Source: Bacteroidota bacterium (lineage in GTDB: Bacteria > Bacteroidota > Ignavibacteria > Ignavibacteriales > Ignavibacteriaceae). From it: a DNA stretch of 64,000 bases. This document shows, in pieces, positions 53,168-64,000 of the stretch. Where the stretch lies: contig JADFLR010000023.1 in NCBI GenBank assembly GCA_022564295.1, forward strand, positions 1 through 64,000. The letters run 5' to 3'. A program made the position numbers and the translations under genes. Within the stretch, counting starts at the first letter, position 1. Each line of letters starts with the position of its first letter. The notes below the pieces were generated by a model that saw nothing but the letters and a program-made list of their open reading frames with translations, was not told the origin of the DNA and made no database searches.

Positions 53168-53355
53168 TTTTATGGCAGGTCTCCTGGCTTTATCAAAGAA
53201 GAATGTTTTGTGTAAAATTCAGAATGAATTCAATTCTACATTCTAAATTCCTAATTCTACATTAATAATCACAGTTGCGCGACAGCGCCGGACTTACACC
53301 GGACTTCCCTATAAATCCCGTTATCCCGCCGAAGCGTGACCGGGACACCATAAAA
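53168..53355 (-). ncRNA. Cobalamin (B12) riboswitch
   Basis: Read on the minus strand, the element has the full set of B12-riboswitch landmarks: a closing stem TTTTATGG/CCATAAAA (53355-53348 with 53175-53168), the core TCCGGTGTAAGTCCGGCGCTG region around 53310-53285, CGCAACTG (about 53279-53272), and the 3' B12 box GCCAGGAGACCTGCC (53188-53174). It lies about 117 bases ahead of the TonB receptor start. Between the core and the B12 box an AT-rich arm contains two ATTCTACATT copies (53233-53242, 53254-53263), which look like a small repeat inserted in a variable loop. High B12 would be expected to repress the receptor. Confidence 0.95.
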
Positions 53356-53621
53356 ATTTGAAAGAACTATACTAAGTTATTTTATAAATAGTTAATATCA
53401 AAACAATGAGATTTTTAAAAACGGACTGTTCAAAAACACATGTTTTCTTTTGATTTTATAAGCTTAATTTGATAAGTTTGGTCTGTTAATTATTGATGTT
53501 ATAACTTATAAAAAACTTTACTTTTAATGCTTTTCAAACAATTACACTTCAACTTTTTCATTCAGAATAGTATCATCAAATCATTTATAAAACTAATTTC
53601 AGTTAGGAAAAGGAGAGTTTA

Positions 53622-54287
53622 ATGGGTTGGATATTAAAATTCGTTGACTCTTCCATAGGTAAAAAATTTGTGATGGCAGTAACCGGTTTATCACTTATAC
53701 TTTTTTTAATAATTCATCTTGCAGGGAATTTAACCCTTTATATTAGCGAGGAAGCATTTAACAGTTATGTATCCACGATTGATATTATTAAACCTTTAAT
53801 CAGAGTGGCAGAAGTAATACTTGCGCTCTTCTTCATCTTTCATATTTATAATGGTTTTAGGTTATGGTATGAAAACAGGAAAGCTAAATCTTCAAAATAT
53901 AAAGTTAACGTATCCTCGAAAAACAGTACAATTTATTCACGGACAATGATAATATCCGGAAGTATAGTATTTATTTTTCTCATCTTACATCTTTCTACAA
54001 TGTGGTATGCTTTTAATTTCGGAGAGCATGGAGAAAATCATAGTTATTATAAGATTGTATTGGATTGGTTTTCAAATCCCGTATATTCAATGTTTTATGT
54101 GTTTGCAATGGTACTCCTTGGTTTTCATCTTAACCATGGATTCCAAAGTGCATTTCAAACCTTTGGCTGGACACATAAAAAGTACACACCGTTTATTGAA
54201 AAACTGGGAACACTTTACGCTATTGTGATGGCTGTTGCTTTCGCCTCTATACCCATTTACTTTCTATTTTTCTTTGGAGGTAAGTAA
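53622..54287 (+). CDS. sdhC: Succinate dehydrogenase cytochrome b subunit (type B)
   Basis: A 221-residue membrane anchor with five hydrophobic helices that binds haems and quinone, fused as in the type-B (single-anchor, di-haem) enzymes of Bacillus and Wolinella. Helix I carries [13 protein letters not shown] and further candidate haem-ligand histidines are in [23 protein letters not shown] and [12 protein letters not shown]. An AGGAG site precedes the ATG. It shares one base with sdhA. Together with sdhA and sdhB it oxidises succinate or, in reverse, reduces fumarate with menaquinol. Confidence 0.95.
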   Translation: MGWILKFVDSSIGKKFVMAVTGLSLILFLIIHLAGNLTLYISEEAFNSYVSTIDIIKPLIRVAEVILALFFIFHIYNGFRLWYENRKAKSSKYKVNVSSKNSTIYSRTMIISGSIVFIFLILHLSTMWYAFNFGEHGENHSYYKIVLDWFSNPVYSMFYVFAMVLLGFHLNHGFQSAFQTFGWTHKKYTPFIEKLGTLYAIVMAVAFASIPIYFLFFFGGK

Positions 54288-56197
54288 TGATAAAATTAGA
54301 TTCTAAAATACCCGAAGGTCCTATCGCTGATAAATGGACTAATCATAAATTTAATATGAAGCTGGTTAACCCGGCAAACAAACGAAAATTCGATATTATT
54401 GTTGTGGGGACAGGTCTAGCCGGAGCCTCTGCTGCTGCTTCTCTTGGTGCTTTGGGATATAATGTTAAAGCATTCACATATCACGATAGCGGAAGAAGAG
54501 CCCACAGCATTGCTGCACAGGGCGGAATAAACGCAGCAAAAAATTATCCGAATGATGGTGATTCTGTGTTTCGTTTATTCTATGATACCGTTAAAGGAGG
54601 AGACTTCCGTTCAAGAGAAGCAAATGTCTATCGTCTTGCAGAAGTAAGCAACAATATTATTGATCAATGTGTTGCACAAGGTGTACCTTTTGCAAGAGAA
54701 TACGGAGGACTTTTAGATAACCGTTCGTTTGGCGGCGCACAAGTATCACGTACTTTTTATGCAAGAGGGCAAACGGGGCAGCAGCTTTTGCTTGGCGCTA
54801 TCAGTGCTTTAAACAGGGAAATTAGCAGAAAAAAGGTTGTGCTTTATACAAGAAGGGAAATGCTTGAAATTGTTTTAGTTGATGGTCATGCAAGAGGAAT
54901 AATCTGCAGAAATCTTGTAACGGGTGAGATTGAAAAATATTCCGCACAAGCTGTGGTGCTTGCTACTGGAGGTTACTCAAACGTTTACTTCCTATCAACT
55001 AATGCGATGAATTCCAATGCAACAGCAGCATGGCGTGTGCATAAAAAAGGAGCGGCGTTTGCAAACCCATGCTACACTCAAATTCATCCAACCTGCCTTC
55101 CTCTTCACGGAGGAAGTCAATCTAAATTAACGTTGATGAGCGAGAGCTTACGTAATGATGGAAGAATTTGGGTTCCGAAGAAAAAAGGTGAACCACGAAA
55201 ACCAAATGATATTCCCGAAGAAGACAGAGATTATTATTTAGAAAGAAAATATCCATCCTTCGGTAATCTTTCACCGCGGGATATCTCATCTAGAAGTGCA
55301 AAAGAAGTATGTGATGAAGGAAGAGGAGTTAACGGCGGAGAAGCTGTATATCTCGATTTTTCCGATGCAATAAATCGTCTCGGACAAAAAGTAATTGAAG
55401 AAAAATACGGCAACCTTTTCGAAATCTATGAAACAATTACAGGAGAAAATCCCTACCAGGTTCCGATGAAAATTTATCCTGCACCTCACTACACAATGGG
55501 CGGGCTTTGGGTTGATTATAATCTGGAAAGTACAATTCCCGGTTTATTTATTCTCGGTGAAGCAAACTTTTCAGACCACGGTGCAAACAGATTGGGTGCA
55601 AGTGCATTGATGCAAGGACTTGCTGATGGTTACTTTGTTGCTCCGTTCACAGTTGGAAATTATCTCGCAAGTGAAAAACCTGAAATGATTGATGTTGAAC
55701 ACCCTGAGTTTATTGCTTCTCAAAATGAAGTGGATGATAAAGTGAAAAAATTACTTTCGATTAAAGGCAATAAAACTGTTGATGAAATCCACAAAAAACT
55801 TGGCAGAATAATGTGGAATAAAGTGGGAATGGCTCGTAATGAAAAAGGATTAAAAGAAGCAATAGAAGAAATAAGAGAATTAAGGGATGACTTTTGGAAG
55901 AATGTGATTGTTGTTGGAGATGGGCGCGATTTAAATCAAACTTTGGAACGTGCGGGAAGAGTTGCCGATTACCTTGAGCTCGGTGAGCTTATGGCACTTG
56001 ATGCACTTAACAGGAATGAATCCTGCGGAGGTCATTTCCGTGAAGAATATCAGACTGAAGGCGGAGAAGCCTTACGTAACGATGATGAATATGCTTATGT
56101 AGCAGCCTGGGAGTTCGTGGAAGTTGGAAAATGGAACCCTCATAAAGAACTGCTTGAATTTGAAAATCTAAAACTAGCTACAAGGAGTTACATATAA
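54287..56197 (+). CDS. sdhA: Succinate dehydrogenase flavoprotein subunit
   Basis: A 636-residue flavoprotein. The FAD-binding GTGLAG is at 41-46, the histidine that carries covalent FAD is H73 in [19 protein letters not shown], and [20 protein letters not shown] belongs to the active-site region. [10 protein letters not shown] and [18 protein letters not shown] line the substrate and FAD pockets. Length and order fit the type-B (Bacteroides/Chlorobi-like) SdhA/FrdA. It lies between sdhC and sdhB with single-base overlaps on both sides. Confidence 0.97.
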   Translation: MIKLDSKIPEGPIADKWTNHKFNMKLVNPANKRKFDIIVVGTGLAGASAAASLGALGYNVKAFTYHDSGRRAHSIAAQGGINAAKNYPNDGDSVFRLFYDTVKGGDFRSREANVYRLAEVSNNIIDQCVAQGVPFAREYGGLLDNRSFGGAQVSRTFYARGQTGQQLLLGAISALNREISRKKVVLYTRREMLEIVLVDGHARGIICRNLVTGEIEKYSAQAVVLATGGYSNVYFLSTNAMNSNATAAWRVHKKGAAFANPCYTQIHPTCLPLHGGSQSKLTLMSESLRNDGRIWVPKKKGEPRKPNDIPEEDRDYYLERKYPSFGNLSPRDISSRSAKEVCDEGRGVNGGEAVYLDFSDAINRLGQKVIEEKYGNLFEIYETITGENPYQVPMKIYPAPHYTMGGLWVDYNLESTIPGLFILGEANFSDHGANRLGASALMQGLADGYFVAPFTVGNYLASEKPEMIDVEHPEFIASQNEVDDKVKKLLSIKGNKTVDEIHKKLGRIMWNKVGMARNEKGLKEAIEEIRELRDDFWKNVIVVGDGRDLNQTLERAGRVADYLELGELMALDALNRNESCGGHFREEYQTEGGEALRNDDEYAYVAAWEFVEVGKWNPHKELLEFENLKLATRSYI

Positions 56198-56967
56198 TGA
56201 GTAGCGAAAATTTAGATTTAACTTTGATGATATGGAGACAGGAATCTTCACAATCTGTTGGAAGTTTTGAAGAGTTCAAAGTATCTGTTTCGCCCGATGC
56301 ATCAATACTTGAAATGCTTGATGAATTAAACAACCGGCTGGAAAAAGAAGGGAAAAATCCCGTTGCGTTTGAAAGCGACTGTCGGGAGGGAATTTGCGGT
56401 ACATGTGGTTTGGTAATAAACGGGCATCCTCATGGTAAGATACCTAATATTGCTACATGCCAGTTGCATATGAGGAATTTTGAAGACGGTGAAACATTAT
56501 ACATAGAACCATTCAGGGCAAAAGCTTTTCCTGTATTGAAGGATCTTATTGTAGAGCGTGACGGAATGGACAAAATTTTACAAGCCGGAGGTTACATCTC
56601 GATTAGCACAGGCGGAGTGCCGGACGCCAACGAAATGCTTATCTCAAAGGAAACCTCATCCTTGGCAATGGATGCTGCAGAGTGTATTGGCTGCGGCGCT
56701 TGTGTTGCTGCATGTAAGAATGCTTCTGCCATGTTGTTTGTCGGAGCAAAAGTATCTCAATACGCATTACTTCCGCAGGGACAGCCCGAACGATACAGGC
56801 GTGTGCAGTCGATGGTAGCTGTAATGGATGAAATGGGTTTCGGAAGCTGTACAAACACTTACGCCTGCGAAGCCGAATGCCCGAAGGGAATATCAATTAC
56901 AAACATTGCAAGAATGAACAGGGATTTTATTGTGGCTAAATTTAAATCTCAAGACGAAGATTCCTAG
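56197..56967 (+). CDS. sdhB: Succinate dehydrogenase iron-sulfur subunit
   Basis: A 256-residue electron-transfer subunit. The [2Fe-2S] ligands are C62, C67, C70 and C88 (CREGICGTCGLV, ATCQL). The ferredoxin part has C163, C166, C169 and C173 (CIGCGACVAAC) plus C218, C224 and C228 (GSCTNTYACEAECPKG) for the [4Fe-4S] and [3Fe-4S] clusters. It ends the sdhCAB operon; a Rho-independent terminator follows 33 bases downstream. Confidence 0.97.
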   Translation: MSSENLDLTLMIWRQESSQSVGSFEEFKVSVSPDASILEMLDELNNRLEKEGKNPVAFESDCREGICGTCGLVINGHPHGKIPNIATCQLHMRNFEDGETLYIEPFRAKAFPVLKDLIVERDGMDKILQAGGYISISTGGVPDANEMLISKETSSLAMDAAECIGCGACVAACKNASAMLFVGAKVSQYALLPQGQPERYRRVQSMVAVMDEMGFGSCTNTYACEAECPKGISITNIARMNRDFIVAKFKSQDEDS

Positions 56968-57000
56968 CAGGAGAATAATTTCATATTAACTTATTTCATC

Positions 57001-57027
57001 CCCGGTTAACCTAGCCGGGATTTTTTT
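57001..57027 (+). terminator. Rho-independent terminator of the sdhCAB operon
   Basis: CCCGGTTA and TAGCCGGG pair (one G-U) around a 3-base loop and are followed by ATTTTTTTA. It fits directly after sdhB. The remaining stretch to the next gene (about 57030-57290) is AT-rich, with no recognisable element. Confidence 0.85.
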
Positions 57028-57295
57028 ATATTATTGTTGAACAATTGAATTTCCTGTAACATTTCGAAACACTTATAATCTTCCAAAAGAGTTGAATTTT
57101 GATAAGCAGTACACGATAATTCAGCTCTAACAAAACTTAAATTATGTGAGTTATACAACTTGTTTATCCCCTCTCTTAACAATTATCACCGTAATCTTTT
57201 ATAAATAAGCCAATTAGCACCTTTCAGCTTAAAATTTTAATTATTTTTTAATGGGGAATTTTTTATTTTATATAGTCAATTTCAAAAAAAGTGAT

Positions 57296-60816
<3,521 letters not shown>

Positions 60817-60834
60817 CTCACCTTGTACAAAATT

Positions 60835-60922
60835 GTCATTCTGAACGGAACGGTGTGGAGCCAAGAATCTCAAGGATTACAATTTGCACTATTCAGAGAT
60901 ATTTCGCTGCGCTCAATATGAC
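60835..60922. repeat. Palindromic intergenic repeat, GTCATTCTGA type
   Basis: Opposed arms GTCATTCTGA (60835) and GCTCAATATGAC (ending 60922), with GAGCCAAGAATCTC and GATATTTCGCTGCGCTC inside. It resembles the repeat at 19295-19385 and lies between the convergent obg and AddB-like genes. Confidence 0.65.
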
Positions 60923-60983
60923 AAAAATCATTCCATTGTGTAACATGAGTAATTAATCTATATAAACCGGAATTCATCGCCGC

Positions 60984-63900
60984 TTAATTAACCTCCTGTA
61001 TTCTGCAAATAGAACGGAAATTACAATACTTGCATACCTTGTTTTCTCTATCTTCTAACTGCGAAAGATTAAATTTGCCCGATGATATTTCTTCAACATA
61101 TTTGCTTACCGATTCAACACATTTCTTTATCATTTCTTCAGCGAGATGCACCATTTTATCTTTATCGTTTTTTGCTCTGCTAATTCCGACTAATTTGCTT
61201 CCGAAATCCTTTTGAGTAAACTTAAGTGAAAATATCTCCGCTCCGAAAGGTTCATAATTTTTATTAAGCTGCGATTTAATTAATTCTTTTGCTGCATAAA
61301 GATACAAAGGAAGCTGCAATGATAATCCGCATTGCAAATCGTTTTGTGTCGGTCTATTTCCTGAGAGTTTATAGTCAACAATTTTAATTGTTCCATCTTT
61401 CTCATTAATATCAACTCTGTCTATTTTACCTCTTACTTTTATATCGCCAATTTCAAATTCTTCGTTGGAAAATGATTTATCACCCGTAAGCCTATCAACT
61501 TTACCGAATGCAAGCTCAAAATATTCCGGTATAAAACCATCTGTTGAATTCCTTTCTTCTATTAAAAATTTATACAGAATTGAATTCCTTTTATCATCAT
61601 CAATTCCGAGTATTTTTTCTTTTTCATAAAAAGTTAATGAAGAGTTTAGTTTCAGCTTATCTATTTTATCCCGCGCAGTATTAAATAATAATTTTTCAGC
61701 TTTGATAAAATTTTTATCATCAGCTCCTTGCAGTACTATATTATTTCTTTTTAACCCGGTATAAAATTCAAACAAAATTGTATGCAGTAAACTTCCAAGT
61801 TCAAATGCTTCCAATTCTTCCGTTGGTTCTTCCAAAGTATTTAGATGAAGAACACGATCAGCAAAATACTGGTAAGGGCATTTTGCATAACTCTCCAACT
61901 GAGTTATTGAATATTGTTTATCCTTTAGTTCCAATAGTTTATTTTTTAATTCATCGGTAAGTTCATTTGTTAGCACACCTGTATATGATGAATCGGTAAA
62001 CGGTTCATTCAACCTGATTTCGTTTATCTCAATTACTCTCTTTGCCTCTTTTAGATTGAAGACTTCCTCTTCCGGTAAGATAATGTTTGGATGGTTTTTT
62101 CTTACGCTTTCTCCAACATATTTTAAAAGTTCGAGTCGTGAAAAAATTATATCGTCATAATCTTCTTCTGTCTTCTCAACTATTTCAAAAGTTACTTTAA
62201 ATTCCTGTAAGAAGTTTGATTCAACAAGTTCTTTTCTTTCATCAGTTTGCGGATGAGTCAGGTAAAGTCCTTTTTTCCATGAACATAGCGCCTGATAAAA
62301 GTGATATCTCTCTTCGGTTTGATGTCTTATCTCCTCCTTAGCAAATGAACCGGAAAAGAAAATCTCCGGGGAATAACGTGTGGGGAAATCTCCATCAGTT
62401 AATCCTGCAATAAATAAATAATCGAACTGCAATCCTCTTATCTCATTTAGAGTTGTAACAAGCACGCCGTAACCGGGTTTTTCTTTTATGTTGTAGCGGC
62501 TGAATGATGCAATGGTAATTAATTGGTTTAGATAGAATTTTAGGGGAAGCTTTTTATCCTCTCCATATTCAAGCTTCAGTAGATCCATTAACTCTTTTAT
62601 ACTATTTAAGAATGTGTTTACAGCTTTTACGTCTTTTTCAATCGAGTTTTCAGATCCATCTAATATTTTTATGTAAATATTAAGACTATAAATTAAGTCG
62701 CAAATGTTTTGGTAAAATGTATTCAGAGTCATCGGCTTTTCAAACTGCTTCAGTAATAAATAAAGCTCAGTAATATCATCAAACGCTTTTTCATAATTAA
62801 CATTATATCTTCTCATTTCATTTATTGAACCATCATCATTTTGCTGTTCAATAATTGCATCGTTAATACTGTTTATCCAATTCTTAAAACCAGAAATAAC
62901 TTTCAGCTCAATTGAGGCTTTAAGTAAGTTGTTTAGATCAACGTCACCTATTACAATTATATTATTGCTTAATGCACGAAAAATATTTTTGTAATAAAAA
63001 TCGTTCTCCAATATCTCAAGTAAATTTATTATGGCAATAATTGGTGAAGAGGTACTTAAAGAAAATCTGTCCGTAAGGTTAAAAGGAATTCCGTAAACAC
63101 TGAATTGATTGCGTACAATCGGTGAGTATGGTTTGATGAGATTGAACGCCACACAAATTTTATTAGGTGCAGCTTTATTATCAGCAATTAACTTTTTAAT
63201 CTCTTTGGCAATCAGCGAGATTTCATTTTCTCTGTTAAAAGCGGTTATCTCAGTTATCTGCGATTTAAAGTGAACAGTCTTATTTGTTTTTTTAATGCTG
63301 AATAAATTTTGTTTTACATCATCTAAAAACCTTGTTTGTTCAGCTATTGAAAGATCATTAATTACTCTAAATCCTTTTCCCTTCAATTTATTATAGCAGC
63401 TATCAAGATGAGAAAAAATTACAGGATTGTATTTGTAATAATCGAAGTATAGGTAAAGATCGACATTATTAATATCGGAAGATGAATTAATTATCTCTAT
63501 CTCAGGAATTGTAAACTCATCAAATCCATTAATAATTACGGTATTAACATCCGGGAAGTATTCTAAAAATCTTTGTGAAAATCCTTCACCATTAAGATTA
63601 AGTAACTCATCATAAACATCACCGATTTCCTTAGCACCAATATCTTCAAATTTACTTTGGTATCTTCTGTAAATTTTAGAGATATCTTCCGTTTTAATTT
63701 TTTCAGAGCCGGAAAGTTTTTCTGCTTCCTTCATCAATAATTCCGGAGTAATTCTGTGTCGCTTATATTCCGATATAACATTTTTAACTCTCTCAAGTGT
63801 GCCGAATGGAATTTCATCCCGGTAATTAGAAAAATATTTTAATTCGGTTTCCTGAAAACTCTGCTTTAGTAAAACGATTGCAGCTTCGTCGCTTATTAAC

Positions 63901-64000
63901 CTGCTGTGCCCTTCAAATCCCAATAATAGTTTAACCGCAAATGTGCCAATGGTCTCAAGGTTTATACCCTCTGCCACTTTGTTGGGTGATGCGGAAATTA
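60984..64000 (-). CDS. addB: AddB-like helicase-nuclease subunit, truncated at the window edge
   Basis: About 1004 residues are visible. The frame stays open past a possible GTG at 63977 to the right edge (ISASPNKVAEG), so the N-terminus, including any Walker A motif, lies outside. The middle is helicase-like (GYGVLVTTLNEIRGLQFDYL, then FIAGLTDGDFP). The C-terminal third is a PD-(D/E)XK nuclease (GKIDRVDINEKDGTIKIVDYK) with the AddB iron-sulfur cysteines: YAKCPYQYF, then CKYCNFRSIC (C-x2-C-x5-C) at the very end. AddAB processes double-strand ends for RecA. The paired addA gene would be expected nearby beyond the window. Confidence 0.85.
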   Translation of the reverse strand, partial: ISASPNKVAEGINLETIGTFAVKLLLGFEGHSRLISDEAAIVLLKQSFQETELKYFSNYRDEIPFGTLERVKNVISEYKRHRITPELLMKEAEKLSGSEKIKTEDISKIYRRYQSKFEDIGAKEIGDVYDELLNLNGEGFSQRFLEYFPDVNTVIINGFDEFTIPEIEIINSSSDINNVDLYLYFDYYKYNPVIFSHLDSCYNKLKGKGFRVINDLSIAEQTRFLDDVKQNLFSIKKTNKTVHFKSQITEITAFNRENEISLIAKEIKKLIADNKAAPNKICVAFNLIKPYSPIVRNQFSVYGIPFNLTDRFSLSTSSPIIAIINLLEILENDFYYKNIFRALSNNIIVIGDVDLNNLLKASIELKVISGFKNWINSINDAIIEQQNDDGSINEMRRYNVNYEKAFDDITELYLLLKQFEKPMTLNTFYQNICDLIYSLNIYIKILDGSENSIEKDVKAVNTFLNSIKELMDLLKLEYGEDKKLPLKFYLNQLITIASFSRYNIKEKPGYGVLVTTLNEIRGLQFDYLFIAGLTDGDFPTRYSPEIFFSGSFAKEEIRHQTEERYHFYQALCSWKKGLYLTHPQTDERKELVESNFLQEFKVTFEIVEKTEEDYDDIIFSRLELLKYVGESVRKNHPNIILPEEEVFNLKEAKRVIEINEIRLNEPFTDSSYTGVLTNELTDELKNKLLELKDKQYSITQLESYAKCPYQYFADRVLHLNTLEEPTEELEAFELGSLLHTILFEFYTGLKRNNIVLQGADDKNFIKAEKLLFNTARDKIDKLKLNSSLTFYEKEKILGIDDDKRNSILYKFLIEERNSTDGFIPEYFELAFGKVDRLTGDKSFSNEEFEIGDIKVRGKIDRVDINEKDGTIKIVDYKLSGNRPTQNDLQCGLSLQLPLYLYAAKELIKSQLNKNYEPFGAEIFSLKFTQKDFGSKLVGISRAKNDKDKMVHLAEEMIKKCVESVSKYVEEISSGKFNLSQLEDRENKVCKYCNFRSICRIQEVN

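Overview
The window looks like part of a chromosome from an Ignavibacteria-type bacterium (Bacteroidota/Chlorobi side). The DNA is AT-rich. Four complete secreted proteins end in type IX secretion (T9SS) sorting domains with the YPNPFNP-style motif common in that group. Supporting markers are a Chlorobi-like 2[4Fe-4S] ferredoxin, a long SecA carrying an insertion, a three-subunit type-B succinate dehydrogenase, DUF4837, DUF6249 and DUF2723 proteins, Lnt and TonB-dependent uptake. The taxonomic call is an inference from these families; no rRNA or tRNA gene was seen. Most of the first 35 kb is read from the minus strand.

Layout, left to right. 1-5.3 kb: the start of a secreted protein, a structured intergenic element, then ispF-dedA-lnt, a GxxExxY gene boxed between two copies of a palindromic repeat, acylphosphatase and era. 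5.3-7 kb: an ECF sigma / anti-sigma pair facing a small DUF6249 membrane protein; three matching promoter-like sites suggest the sigma factor drives both sides. 7-12 kb: trxB, then queG-Rieske-metallo-beta-lactamase, ferredoxin and a membrane protein. 12-13 kb: gene debris, with a broken small membrane protein and a ParD-like/RelE pair whose antitoxin has lost its start codon. 13-18 kb: an M28 peptidase, an operon of a secreted YidD-like protein with two TPR/membrane proteins, and an acyl-CoA dehydrogenase. 18-20.7 kb: rlmN, a SpoU methyltransferase and an AlbA_2 regulator. 20.8-26.6 kb: secA, a PII protein and a TPR lipoprotein.

27-35 kb holds three large T9SS cargo proteins, two of them tandem duplicates with mosaic divergence. 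35-46.5 kb: glnE, a DUF2723 membrane protein, then (minus strand) greA, tilS, hpt, ftsH, a polyprenol/diacylglycerol-kinase-like protein and a DUF4837 lipoprotein. 46.7-50.4 kb: an ATP-grasp ligase, a HAD phosphatase and a fourth T9SS protein. 50.4-53.4 kb is a cobalamin locus: riboswitch, TonB receptor and a DUF6580 membrane protein. 53.6-57 kb: sdhCAB with a terminator. 57.3-60.8 kb: a very acidic protein coupled to obg. From 61 kb to the right edge: an AddB-like helicase-nuclease cut by the window end.

The genes are mostly housekeeping: envelope lipids and lipoproteins, protein export and quality control, tRNA and rRNA modification, nitrogen signalling (glnB, glnE) and respiration. The most unusual material is the GxxExxY/repeat cassette, the ECF promoter triplet, the secreted YidD-like operon, the acidic partner of Obg, and palindromic micro-insertions in T9SS genes.
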